A stretch of 64,000 nucleotides of DNA from Clostridia bacterium (GCA_017621735.1 JAGASM010000027.1:1-64000); one strand, 5' to 3'. Positions 25,605 to 33,858 are shown, counted from the first letter of the stretch. Numbers and translations are program-made. Notes: generated from the sequence alone by a model not told the origin.

Positions 25605-27056
25605 ATGAAAGGAAAAAAATTTTATGCGCTTCCGTTAATCATTTTCTTATTTCCGATGACGGGTATTGCTGCAGACGCGAACGCGGGGCCTCCCCGTTGG
25701 GAAGGGGCGATGGGTTCGGGCGTCCTTTTGCAGGGGGACGAATGTCCGATTGAAGTGGAACGGGAAGAAGTCATCTTTCAAGCGTCGGAGTTTCCCACCA
25801 ACTATTACGAAAGCGAAGAGTCGGCAAAGGCGTACGACGGTACCGTTACTGCGAAATACACCTTTTACAATGGGACGGAAGGGGACGTTACCGCAACGCT
25901 GTTGTTTCCCTTTGGCGAAGAGCCTTCTTACACCTATTCGGTATATGACGAGGAAACGGGGGGACTTGTGCCTTTCGACGACTCGCATTTACGGGAAATT
26001 ACGGTGAACGGGGAAGAGGTGGAATACACGCTTCGGCACAGTTATTACACGGATCTTTCCGACTTCGACGCGAAATCGCAATTTGCCGTCCTCTCCGACA
26101 CCTATTTTGAGGATGAATTTTTTACTCCCGATTTGCCCGTTACCGTCTATCATATGGACTTTGCAAATATTTCGACGAGCCGTTTTTATGCGACGGGACT
26201 GTTTTCCGTCGATGAGGAGAAAACGCGCTACGTCGTCGACGGGTTCAACGGTTTTTCCGTCGGCGAAGACGGGGATTTTTTGCGCGGTAATTTCTACGAA
26301 GGAAAAAGTTTTGCCATCATTGCTTTCGGGGAACAAATTGCGGAAGAGGATCTTCCCACGTTTGATTTGTATGTAGATCATAATATGGAACAACGGGTTA
26401 CGGGGAATGCAAAACTCAAATACCGCGAGCATACGAATTTCAAAGATTTCGTATTGAAAAATTACTACAGCGTATCATCGGACGTCAGCGAAGTGGACTA
26501 CTACAACGCCGTGTTAACGAGTGTAAAAAATATGAGCAAATCGTACGGCGGCGCGTACATGGGGTGGCCGGATATCTTTAACGTATCGAACGTGTTGATG
26601 CGTTGGTACGAATACGAGATCACCGTTCCCGCACACGGAAGGGTGGAAAACGCCGTCAAAGCACCGCTTTATCCGGATATCAACCTGATGACTTCACCGA
26701 ATACGTACGAGTACGAATACCTGCTTTCTCCCGCGCAATTTTGGGCATCGTTCGGAGAGCTGCAAATTACCGTCTTGACCGATTCTTATCTTCTTTCGTC
26801 CTCGTTAGAAGGGTTTGAAAAGACGGACGAAGGCTATGCGCTCACTCTTTCTACGCTTCCGGACGGGGAACTTTCTTTCTCCCTCTGCGCGTCGGAAAAT
26901 CCCGAAAAAATTACCTATCGAGGCGGAATTACCTTTTGGGAACAGTACGGTTGGTGGTTTCTTACTTTGGGGGCGGGCGGGCTTCTTATCGTCGGAGGGA
27001 TCGTTTTTCTCGCCGTTTGGTTGAAAAAACGCAAAGGAAGAAAAAGCGACCGTTAA
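25605..27056 (+). CDS. Secreted, C-terminally membrane-anchored protein, function unknown
   Basis: 483 residues, start 7 bp after AGGAGG. The signal peptide is about 1-30 (IAADANAGPPRWEG around the cleavage site). There is a large beta-rich ectodomain in which VTAKYTFYNGTEGDVTATLLFPFG resembles surface proteins that contain a charged-strand/'LFPF' core. A single TM (about 447-470, WWFLTLGAGGLLIVGGIVFL) and a short cytoplasmic tail of Lys/Arg follow. No enzyme motif is seen. It sits directly after the kinase gene, which suggests it is a target of that system, for instance an envelope-stress protein. Similarity to DUF4424-like proteins is possible but uncertain. Confidence 0.7.
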   Translation: MKGKKFYALPLIIFLFPMTGIAADANAGPPRWEGAMGSGVLLQGDECPIEVEREEVIFQASEFPTNYYESEESAKAYDGTVTAKYTFYNGTEGDVTATLLFPFGEEPSYTYSVYDEETGGLVPFDDSHLREITVNGEEVEYTLRHSYYTDLSDFDAKSQFAVLSDTYFEDEFFTPDLPVTVYHMDFANISTSRFYATGLFSVDEEKTRYVVDGFNGFSVGEDGDFLRGNFYEGKSFAIIAFGEQIAEEDLPTFDLYVDHNMEQRVTGNAKLKYREHTNFKDFVLKNYYSVSSDVSEVDYYNAVLTSVKNMSKSYGGAYMGWPDIFNVSNVLMRWYEYEITVPAHGRVENAVKAPLYPDINLMTSPNTYEYEYLLSPAQFWASFGELQITVLTDSYLLSSSLEGFEKTDEGYALTLSTLPDGELSFSLCASENPEKITYRGGITFWEQYGWWFLTLGAGGLLIVGGIVFLAVWLKKRKGRKSDR

Positions 27057-27081
27057 AATACTGTACTTTTCGTGGCGGACG

Positions 27082-27090
27082 TGGTATAAT
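27082..27090 (+). promoter_or_regulatory. Extended -10 promoter of sufC
   Basis: TGGTATAAT (extended TGn plus TATAAT) with no good -35, 25 bp before the ATG. Confidence 0.65.
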
Positions 27091-27114
27091 GTCAAAGTTC
27101 ACGAAGGAGTTTTT

Positions 27115-27840
27115 ATGCTGGAACTGAAACATATTTGCTTTTCCGCGGAAAACGGCGGAAAGCGGAAAGAAATTTTAAGCGACGTATCGTTAACGCTCGA
27201 CGAGCGTTTCGTCGCCATTACGGGCCCGAACGGGAGCGGAAAGAGCACGCTTGCAAAAATCGTCGCTGGGATCTTAACGCCCACGTCGGGTAAAATTTAT
27301 TTGGACGGGGAAGATATTACAAATCTTTCGGTAACCGATCGCGCAAAACGCGGAATATCGTTTGCATTTCAACAGCCCGTCCGTTTTAAGGGAATCACGG
27401 TAAAAGACCTCGTTTCTTTGGCTGCGGGAAAGAAGATCGGAATCAACGAAGCATGTTCGTATCTTTCGGAAGTCGGACTTTGCGCGCGTGATTATATCGA
27501 TCGCGAAGTAGACGCTTCTCTTTCGGGCGGGGAACTTAAGCGCATTGAGATTGCAACCATTTTGGCGCGCGGGACGAAACTCTCCGTCTTTGACGAGCCG
27601 GAAGCGGGAATCGATTTGTGGAGTTTTAGCAACCTTATTTCCGTCTTTGAAAAGATGTACGAAAAGGTGAAGGGGAGTATCCTCATTATTTCGCACCAAG
27701 AACGCATCTTAAATATTGCGGATAAGATCATCGTCGTTGCAAACGGAAAGGTGGAACAAACGGGAACGCGAGAAGAGATACTTCCGCACTTACTCGGAAC
27801 GTCCGCTTGCCGTGCGCTTACGGATAAAATGGAGGGCTGA
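27115..27840 (+). CDS. sufC: SufC-type ABC ATPase for Fe-S cluster assembly
   Basis: 241 residues. Walker A is GPNGSGKST (about 37-45), the Q-loop is SFAFQQP, the signature is LSGGELKRIEI (about 139-149), and Walker B is LSVFDEPEAGIDLWS. The D-E-P-E-A-G-I-D string is diagnostic of SufC against ordinary importers. It powers the SufB scaffold in the cytoplasm. It is followed by one SufB/SufD-like gene only; sufD, sufS, sufU and sufE are absent nearby, so this is the minimal two-gene arrangement. Confidence 0.93.
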   Translation: MLELKHICFSAENGGKRKEILSDVSLTLDERFVAITGPNGSGKSTLAKIVAGILTPTSGKIYLDGEDITNLSVTDRAKRGISFAFQQPVRFKGITVKDLVSLAAGKKIGINEACSYLSEVGLCARDYIDREVDASLSGGELKRIEIATILARGTKLSVFDEPEAGIDLWSFSNLISVFEKMYEKVKGSILIISHQERILNIADKIIVVANGKVEQTGTREEILPHLLGTSACRALTDKMEG

Positions 27841-27841
27841 C

Positions 27842-28762
27842 ATGGACGAGTTGGAAAAAATGCTCCTCATGCAGGTAGCCGATCTTCATAAAATTCCCGA
27901 AGGGGCGTACAACATTCGAAAGGATGGCGGTACGGGCGGAAGAAACAGTACGGAAAACGTGCAAATTGTTTCTAAAACGGACGGAAAGTCGGGGATTGAT
28001 ATTATCATCAAACCGAATACGAAAAACGAGAGCGTTCACATTCCCGTTATTATTACGCAAACGGGCTTAAAAGAAGTCGTGTACAACGATTTCTATATCG
28101 GAGAAAACGCGGACGTGCTCATTATCGCGGGGTGCGGAATTCACAACTGCGGACAACAAGAATCGGAACATAGCGGAATCCATACCTTCCACGTCGGAAA
28201 GGGCGCACGTGTGCGCTACGTAGAAAAACATTACGGCGGCGGGGACGGAAACGGCGAAAACGTCATGAACCCGACGACGGAAATTTTCCTCGATGAAGGC
28301 GCGCATATGGAAATGGAAACGACGCAAATTAAGGGGATCGATTCCACCGTCCGCGTTACCAACGCAACGCTCGAAAAGAAGGCAAACCTCGTCATTCGCG
28401 AAAAAATTTATACGCACGGGAAACAGTTTGCAAAGACGGATTTCTCCGTCGATTTGAACGGGGAAGATTCGGGGGCGGACGTCGTATCCCGTTCGGTTGC
28501 GGCGGAACATTCCGTGCAGGAGTTTATTTCCCGCATCAACGGAAACGGGAAGTGCCACGGGCATACCGAATGCGACGCTATTATTATGGACAGCGCGCGC
28601 GTTACGGCAGTACCCGAACTGACTGCAAACAACGTGGATGCCGAACTCATTCACGAGGCGGCAATCGGAAAGATCGCGGGGGAACAACTCATAAAACTTA
28701 TGACGCTCGGACTTACCGAACAGGAAGCGGAAGAGCAAATTATCAAAGGATTTTTAAGTTAA
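27842..28762 (+). CDS. sufB: SufB/SufD-like Fe-S scaffold protein (short form)
   Basis: 306 residues, start at ATG 27842, 1 bp after the sufC stop. The beta-helix core of the SufBD family is clear (HSGIHTFHVGKGARVRYVEK; GADVVSRSVAAEHS; CHGHTECDAIIMDSARVTAVPEL). The C-terminal helical SufC-docking part is also clear (AELIHEAAIGKIAGEQLIKLM, then EQEAEEQIIKGFL). It is much shorter than E. coli SufB (495 residues) because the N-terminal region is missing, as in the archaeal-like minimal systems. Cys and His residues in the CHGHTEC stretch may serve cluster building. It likely forms a homodimer, since only one paralog is present. Confidence 0.9.
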   Translation: MDELEKMLLMQVADLHKIPEGAYNIRKDGGTGGRNSTENVQIVSKTDGKSGIDIIIKPNTKNESVHIPVIITQTGLKEVVYNDFYIGENADVLIIAGCGIHNCGQQESEHSGIHTFHVGKGARVRYVEKHYGGGDGNGENVMNPTTEIFLDEGAHMEMETTQIKGIDSTVRVTNATLEKKANLVIREKIYTHGKQFAKTDFSVDLNGEDSGADVVSRSVAAEHSVQEFISRINGNGKCHGHTECDAIIMDSARVTAVPELTANNVDAELIHEAAIGKIAGEQLIKLMTLGLTEQEAEEQIIKGFLS

Positions 28763-28764
28763 AA

Positions 28765-28790
28765 AACGGCGGGACTCCGCCGTTTTTTTT
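28765..28790 (+). terminator. Terminator of sufCB
   Basis: AACGGCGG / CCGCCGTT stem with a GACT loop and T6-8, 2 bp after the stop. Confidence 0.93.
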
Positions 28791-28792
28791 CA

Positions 28793-28821
28793 TTGACACG
28801 CGTGTGCGTGTGTGTTATAAT
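28793..28821 (+). promoter_or_regulatory. Promoter of the CotH-like gene with an alternating purine-pyrimidine spacer
   Basis: TTGACA (28793-28798), 17-bp spacer, TATAAT (28816-28821). From 28796 to 28815 every base alternates purine and pyrimidine (ACACGCGTGTGCGTGTGTGT). The -35 lies immediately after the sufB terminator T run. Confidence 0.85.
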
Positions 28822-28844
28822 AAAAATAAGAATAAGGGGGAATT

Positions 28845-30920
28845 ATGAAAGGAAAATTACGTATTTTAGCATTGTTACTTGGTACGCTTGTTTTTTCTTG
28901 CGGCGCATTGTCGGCTTGTACGGAAACGCCGCCTACGCCGAGTGGAGATCAAGGCGGAACGCAAACGCCGGGCGACGAAACGCTGGGCGACGAAACGCCG
29001 GGCGACGAAACGCCGGGCGACGAAACGCCGGGCGATGAAACGCCGGGCGACGAAACGCCGGGCGACGAAACACCGGGTGGCGAAACACCGGGCGGTGAAA
29101 CGCCTGATCCTCTTCCGCCCGCGCCCGAAGCATTGGTGCTTTCGCATGAAAGCGGAGTTTATACGAACGCGTTTACGCTTGCCGTTTCCGCGGAAGATTC
29201 CGACCATGCCATCTATTACACGACGGACGGATCCATTCCAACGACGCAATCTACGCGCTATACTTCAAGCGGGATTTCCATCGTTGATGATTCTCAAACG
29301 AGAGAGTATCCGTTGACGGCGGGCGTTGCGTACGGAAATCCACACGATTACGGTAATTATACGTACGGCACGGGAAACTCGTGCACCGTATTGCATTTTT
29401 TGGAAGTGGACGGCGAGGGAAACACCGTTGCAACCAAATCTGCGTCTTACTTTATCAGAAGCGAAGGACGGAGCGAATTCCCGCTTCCCGTCATCAGTAT
29501 CAGTCTTCCTTTGGAAGACGCGTTATCTTTCTATAACGACATTCAAAACGAAAGCAAAGAACGTGCGGAAATGGAATATTTCGACTTTGTTTCGGGGGAA
29601 CGGTTTGCGCTCAATACCCAAATCAAGTTGGGCGGCAACTGGACGAAAGGATTTCCTTACCGCACGATGAACGTCAACTTCAACAAGGACGAAAACGGGG
29701 ATAAAAATACGCCCGTAACCGTCGATTTGTTTGAAGGGCGCACGGCGCGCGACGGCGGTGAATTGACCGATTTCAAGCGTTTCCGTTTGCATTCGGGCGG
29801 AAATTCGCAAGTAATCAGTTGGTTTGGCGATGCGTTTACGCAACGGGTTGCTGCGGAAGTCAAAACGGTTTCTAATCGATCTCTTGACGTTGCTACGGCG
29901 GGATATCGTCCCGTGGAAGTGTATTTGAACGGCGAATACTGGGGAATGTACGCCATTCGCGAACATTACTCCGACGTGTACATCGAACAAAACTACGGAG
30001 TTGACAAAGACGACGTTATTATGCTCGATAAATCGCCGAATATTTGGTACGGGAACCCCGGGTATTACGAGGACGAAAAGGTATTTAATACCGACTTCCA
30101 TTTTGAAGTGGCGGAGGACGACGAAGACGAGCAAGGTATGGCGCTCGGAACGCAGTTGTTTGAATTTTTGTATCAAAACGATCTTTCCAACCTCAACAAT
30201 TACGAAACGTTCCTTTCTATGGTAGATGCGGAAAGTTTGGCGGATCTCATTCTCGTACACTTGTACGGTGGGAATTGGGACTTCATGTACAACAATATCA
30301 AAATGTGGCGTTCGTCCAAGGTAGATCCTTCCAACCCGTACGCAGACGGGAAGTGGCGTTTTTGCTTGCACGATTTAGATTTCTCGTTTGAGTCGCAATG
30401 GGGCGATATCGGAGTGAACGGCGCAAACGGCTACCTGTCTTTGAACGGACAGCAGGCGCCTGCGGAAGAATATTTGAAACCCAACACGCAATACCTTACG
30501 GGGAATAACTACCTCGATTATTATTTGGGGCTTGTCGGTCGGGACGGCGGAAATCCTTTGAGTTATCACGACGCTTGCTTAATTGCTTCTCCGATGAGAA
30601 GTTTGACCTTCCAAGACCTTTTCAAACAGCGTGCGGAAATCGTCAACGAGATTTACAACGCGGACGAGGCGTTAGAGATTTTGCTTGAAATGGAGGCGGA
30701 GATCGAAGACGTACAACCCCGCCACCAAGCGCGTTGGAATAGGGAAGGCTATGGCGTAACCGAATGGCGCAATGCGGTAGAAAATACCAAGAACGTGCTT
30801 TCGACGCGTGCGTATTTGATCGATTATTTTAACGACTACGACGGCGGCGCAATGTATGAAGGTGGGGATTATTTGATGCATCAAATCCGTTCCGCGCTCC
30901 ATCGCTTTAATAACGTATAA
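28845..30920 (+). CDS. CotH-like lipoprotein with chitobiase-type beta domain
   Basis: 691 residues. The lipobox is LSAC at Cys25. Nine PGDET-type pentapeptides form a linker (about 43-87). A beta domain follows with YYTTDGSIPTTQSTRYT (CHB_HEX_C/Fn3-like turn). From about 220 the CotH domain shows FALNTQIKLGGNWTKG, FKRFRLHSGGN, PVEVYLNGEYWGMYAIREHY and the metal-binding tail KWRFCLHDLDFSFE. CotH proteins are atypical protein kinases of spore coats; the extracellular family members are less well understood. Whether this one is active outside the cell is not known. Promoter and start are clear. Confidence 0.85.
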   Translation: MKGKLRILALLLGTLVFSCGALSACTETPPTPSGDQGGTQTPGDETLGDETPGDETPGDETPGDETPGDETPGDETPGGETPGGETPDPLPPAPEALVLSHESGVYTNAFTLAVSAEDSDHAIYYTTDGSIPTTQSTRYTSSGISIVDDSQTREYPLTAGVAYGNPHDYGNYTYGTGNSCTVLHFLEVDGEGNTVATKSASYFIRSEGRSEFPLPVISISLPLEDALSFYNDIQNESKERAEMEYFDFVSGERFALNTQIKLGGNWTKGFPYRTMNVNFNKDENGDKNTPVTVDLFEGRTARDGGELTDFKRFRLHSGGNSQVISWFGDAFTQRVAAEVKTVSNRSLDVATAGYRPVEVYLNGEYWGMYAIREHYSDVYIEQNYGVDKDDVIMLDKSPNIWYGNPGYYEDEKVFNTDFHFEVAEDDEDEQGMALGTQLFEFLYQNDLSNLNNYETFLSMVDAESLADLILVHLYGGNWDFMYNNIKMWRSSKVDPSNPYADGKWRFCLHDLDFSFESQWGDIGVNGANGYLSLNGQQAPAEEYLKPNTQYLTGNNYLDYYLGLVGRDGGNPLSYHDACLIASPMRSLTFQDLFKQRAEIVNEIYNADEALEILLEMEAEIEDVQPRHQARWNREGYGVTEWRNAVENTKNVLSTRAYLIDYFNDYDGGAMYEGGDYLMHQIRSALHRFNNV
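28971..29105 (+). repeat. Nine 15-bp tandem repeats in the CotH-like gene
   Basis: Nine units of GGCGACGAAACGCCG or close variants, encoding P/L-G-D/G-E-T. The period is a multiple of three, so copy-number change would keep the frame and only lengthen the linker. Confidence 0.9.
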
Positions 30921-30931
30921 TCAAACAAAAA

Positions 30932-31021
30932 ACCTAAACGGAAAGAGGATTCTAACCGCAAAGGGAGAATAAAAAACAAGACGCACAAAGTGCGCCCATT
31001 CTCCTTTTGCCGTTTTTAGGT
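30932..31021 (+). promoter_or_regulatory. Nested hairpin leader before the ACT regulator
   Basis: Three stems nest: ACCTAAACGG (30932) with CCGTTTTTAGGT (31010-31021); CAAAGGGAGAAT (30959) with ATTCTCCTTTTG (30998-31009); CGCAC / GTGCG (30982-30994). A 17-nt bulge on the 5' side contains GGAAAGAGGAT, which could pair instead with the same 3' arm. It may be a switch, or only the terminator of the CotH-like gene. No known riboswitch class matches. Confidence 0.5.
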
Positions 31022-31037
31022 GAAAGGAGATTTTTTT

Positions 31038-31298
31038 ATGAATGGATTGAAGGAAGAAAAGCGGCTTGCCGTTCTCTCCGTTATCGTGGAGGATCGGTCG
31101 GTTACAGACAAACTCAACGGCTATTTGACGGAATATGCCGACTGCGTTGTTGGGAGAATGGGAATTCCGTACCGCGAGAAGGGAGTTTCCGTTTTAAGCG
31201 TCGTGCTCGACGCACCGCCCTCCGTGCTCAATGCGTTGACGGGGAAGATCGGAATGTTAAAAGGCGTTACCGCAAAGACGTTATTTAGTAAATATTGA
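31038..31298 (+). CDS. TM1266-type ACT-domain regulator (iron-only hydrogenase system type)
   Basis: 86 residues, start at ATG 31038 after AGGAG. One ACT-like fold: AVLSVIVEDRSVTDKLNGYLTEYADCVVGRMGIPYREKG, then VLSVVLDAPPSVLNALTGKIGML. This matches the small family often found beside [FeFe]-hydrogenase maturation genes. No hydrogenase gene is visible here. It is instead the first gene before an ABC importer (9 bp apart), so in this genome it may sense that importer's ligand. Function is inferred. Confidence 0.8.
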   Translation: MNGLKEEKRLAVLSVIVEDRSVTDKLNGYLTEYADCVVGRMGIPYREKGVSVLSVVLDAPPSVLNALTGKIGMLKGVTAKTLFSKY

Positions 31299-31306
31299 GG
31301 TGTTTT

Positions 31307-32308
31307 ATGAAAAAATCGACGGTTCTTTTATCGGTTCTTTTGGGTTGTTCGTTGCTCCTTTCTTCCGCCTGCGGTGAGGAGGCAAAAGAGGGGGAATATT
31401 CCGTTTACGCGCCCGACGGCGCGCCGGCGCTCGCCCTTTGCAAAGGGATTGCAGAAGCGGACGCGGACGAATGGAATTTTTCTTATCGCGTTGTGGACGC
31501 GTCTACCATTCAAACGTACGTAACGGGGGAAGAGCAAAAAGCGGATTTTTGCATTTTGCCTTTGAACCTTGCAAGTAAACTTCTCGGCACGGGAGAGGTG
31601 TATCAAATGCTCGGTACGGTAACCAACGGAAACATGTACTTTCTCACAAAGGCAGGGGAGAGCCTTTCGCTTGAAAATCTTTCTTCGCTCGTTGGAAAGA
31701 CGGTCGGCGTCGTGCAACTTCCAAACGTGCCCGGGCTTACGCTGCGCGCGGTGCTCGACACAAACGACGTCCCTTATTCCATGCTCGGCAACGACGTGCA
31801 AGCGCGCCCCGATGCGGTCAATTTGAAGGCGGTATCGCCGACCGACGTAACGCCTGCGGGCGGGTGCGATTACTATCTTTGCCCAGAGCCTGCCGCAAGT
31901 ACCAAGGTGGAAAAGACGAATGGAGCGTTAAAATTCGCGGGGGACTTGCAGGAGTTGTACGGGGAGGGCGGATATCCGCAAGCCGTACTCGTTGCAAAGA
32001 CGTCTATAATAGAAGAGGCGGAAAGCGCCGTTGAACAGTTGATTTCTTACGTAGAAGGGGCGGAAACGTTTCTTGCGCAAACGGACGGGGCGGAGATATC
32101 CTCCCTTCTTGACGGCGTGCGCACGGAGGGGTTGTCGCCGTCGTTTACCGCGGAAAATCTTACGTCGGCAGTCATTGCAAATTCGTCCGTTCATTTTACG
32201 GCTGCGACGGAGGCAAAAGGGGCTGTCAATGCGTTTTTGACGGCGCTCATTACCGTCAATTCCGATTCCGCAACGGCAGTTTCGGAGGTTTTTTTCTACG
32301 GGGGTTAA
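31307..32308 (+). CDS. NMT1/SsuA-type substrate-binding lipoprotein
   Basis: 333 residues, start at ATG 31307 after GAGGTG. The lipobox is SSAC. The fold is the two-lobe type II binding protein of the NMT1/THI5 and nitrate/taurine importers: YSVYAPDGAPALALCKGIAEA at the first strand, ADFCILPLNLASKLL, then VGKTVGVVQLPNVPG. Ligands in this family include thiamine precursors, sulfonates and nitrate. The lining residues cannot be mapped by eye, so the substrate is open. Confidence 0.85.
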   Translation: MKKSTVLLSVLLGCSLLLSSACGEEAKEGEYSVYAPDGAPALALCKGIAEADADEWNFSYRVVDASTIQTYVTGEEQKADFCILPLNLASKLLGTGEVYQMLGTVTNGNMYFLTKAGESLSLENLSSLVGKTVGVVQLPNVPGLTLRAVLDTNDVPYSMLGNDVQARPDAVNLKAVSPTDVTPAGGCDYYLCPEPAASTKVEKTNGALKFAGDLQELYGEGGYPQAVLVAKTSIIEEAESAVEQLISYVEGAETFLAQTDGAEISSLLDGVRTEGLSPSFTAENLTSAVIANSSVHFTAATEAKGAVNAFLTALITVNSDSATAVSEVFFYGG

Positions 32309-32309
32309 A

Positions 32310-33050
32310 GTGAAAAAAACGGTTATACCGTCGCTTTTCGCGCTCGTTGCGCTTTGGGCGGGGTGGACAATTGCATATTTCGCCGTGGAAAACGAATACA
32401 TTGTCCCTTCGTTTTTTGCTACGATAAAGGAGTTTGGGCGATTGTTTGCAAACGGCGCGTTTTACGCTTCTCTCGGAAGGACGCTCCTCCGCTTGGGAAT
32501 CGCGTTTTTGATATCGCTTTTGCTTGGCATTTCGCTTGCGCTTCTTTCCTATTGCGTTAAAGGAGTGCGCGCGTTTTTGGCGCCGATCGTATCCGTTTTA
32601 AGAACGGTGCCGACGATGGCGGTCATTCTCATTTTGTTGATATGGACGACGCCCGCCTTTGCGCCCGTCGTCGTTACGGTGCTCGTGCTTTTTCCTGCGT
32701 TATACTCCGCGGCGCTCTCCGCGCTCGACGGAGTAGGGGAATACGAACTCCTTGCAAAGGTTTACCGCGTACCTCTGAAAAAACGAATTGTAAAAATGTA
32801 TCTTCCCATCTCTGCGCCCGCGCTGTTCGGGCAAGTTGGGGCGATTTTGTCCATGGGGTTAAAGATCACCGTATCGGCGGAAGTGCTTTGCAAAACGTAT
32901 CATTCCCTCGGTGGAATGATGAGTGAAGCGCAATCGTTTGTAGAAATGCCGGAACTTATGGCGTTGACGCTCGCGTTCGTTCTCGTCGGTTTTTTATTAG
33001 AGGGGGCGTGTGCTCTTGTCATGAAATTTTGCGTGAGGTGGCGTCAATGA
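32310..33050 (+). CDS. ABC transporter permease (SsuC/TauC type)
   Basis: 246 residues with about six TM segments. It starts with GTG, 1 bp after the upstream stop; no better start with a site is visible. The cytoplasmic coupling loop is ELLAKVYRVPLKKRIVKMYLPISAPALFGQV, the EAA motif of binding-protein-dependent permeases. Together with the binding protein and the ATPase it makes a complete importer. Confidence 0.92.
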   Translation: MKKTVIPSLFALVALWAGWTIAYFAVENEYIVPSFFATIKEFGRLFANGAFYASLGRTLLRLGIAFLISLLLGISLALLSYCVKGVRAFLAPIVSVLRTVPTMAVILILLIWTTPAFAPVVVTVLVLFPALYSAALSALDGVGEYELLAKVYRVPLKKRIVKMYLPISAPALFGQVGAILSMGLKITVSAEVLCKTYHSLGGMMSEAQSFVEMPELMALTLAFVLVGFLLEGACALVMKFCVRWRQ

Positions 33051-33718
33051 TTTTGCAAAACGTATCGAAAAAATTTGGTCAAAATAGCATCATTGACGAC
33101 GTTTCGTGCGAAATCGAAACGGGGAAAATTACCGCGATATTAGGGGAAAGCGGTGCGGGAAAGAGTACGCTTTTGAATGTTTTGAGCGGGGTTTCATCCT
33201 TTGAAGGAAAAATTGAGGGGGCGGGAAGAATTTCCTATCTTTTTCAGTCGTCCATGCTCCTTCCAAACCTTACGGTGGAGGGGAATTTGCAGTTTGTTCT
33301 CGACGAGGCGGAATGGGATAAAATCGACGAAATGCTCGATTGCGTCGGAATGTTGTCCAAAAAAACACGCTATCCCAACCGTCTTTCGGGCGGGGAACGG
33401 CGACGTGTTGCCATTGCCCGCGCGTTTTTGTTTCCGCACGATACGCTTCTTATGGACGAACCGTTTTCTTCGCTTGATTTAAGTTTGAAACGTTCGCTTA
33501 TCTCCTTGGTGGCTACGCTTTGGCGGACGAAACAAAATACCGTCGTGTTCGTTACGCACGATCCACATGAGGCGGCAATTCTTGCGCATACGGGAATGGT
33601 GCTCAAAGAGGGGAAATTATCCGAGCCCGTTCCGCTTGGCGACGAGCCGCCGCGCGATTTTCTCGTACAAAGCAACGGGGAGCGGACACTCGTCCGCGTG
33701 CTGCTCGGTGAGAAATGA
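33047..33718 (+). CDS. ABC transporter ATPase (SsuB/TauB type)
   Basis: 223 residues, start at ATG 33047 overlapping the permease stop (ATGA), after GAGGTGG. Walker A is GESGAGKST, the signature is LSGGERRRVAIARAFL, Walker B is TLLMDEPFSSLD and the H-loop is VTHDPHEA. It energises the importer. Its last 126 bp are repeated downstream in another frame. The C-terminal tail (VLKEGKLSEPV...) has no extra regulatory domain. Confidence 0.93.
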   Translation: MILQNVSKKFGQNSIIDDVSCEIETGKITAILGESGAGKSTLLNVLSGVSSFEGKIEGAGRISYLFQSSMLLPNLTVEGNLQFVLDEAEWDKIDEMLDCVGMLSKKTRYPNRLSGGERRRVAIARAFLFPHDTLLMDEPFSSLDLSLKRSLISLVATLWRTKQNTVVFVTHDPHEAAILAHTGMVLKEGKLSEPVPLGDEPPRDFLVQSNGERTLVRVLLGEK

Positions 33719-33726
33719 TTCCCCTA

Positions 33727-33858
33727 ACGGGAATGGTGCTCAAAGAGGGGAAATTATCCGAGCCCGTTCTGCTTGGCGACGAGCCGCCGCGCGATTTTCT
33801 CGTGCAAAGCGACGGGGAGCGGACACTCGTCCGCGTGCTGCTCGGTGAGAAAAACTAA
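33727..33858 (+). pseudogene. Tandem duplicate of the 3' end of the ATPase gene
   Basis: Bases 33727-33852 repeat 33590-33715 with three substitutions (offset 137 bp). The copy is in another frame from the parent, so it reads as a short coding end with no start (GMVLKEGKLSEPVLLGDEPP ...). It ends in TAA at 33856-33858. It lies between the gene and its terminator and cannot give a full product. Confidence 0.9.

Noticed and set aside
27115-28762. Ordinary ABC importer
   Set aside because: The DEPEAGID Walker B and the SufB partner identify a SufC system; there is no permease.
28971-29105. Tandem repeats as a CRISPR array
   Set aside because: The units are directly adjacent with no spacers and are translated as a repetitive linker.
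30932-31021. A TPP or other known riboswitch before the importer
   Set aside because: The expected conserved cores (for example CUGAGA of TPP) are absent; only nested stems are present.
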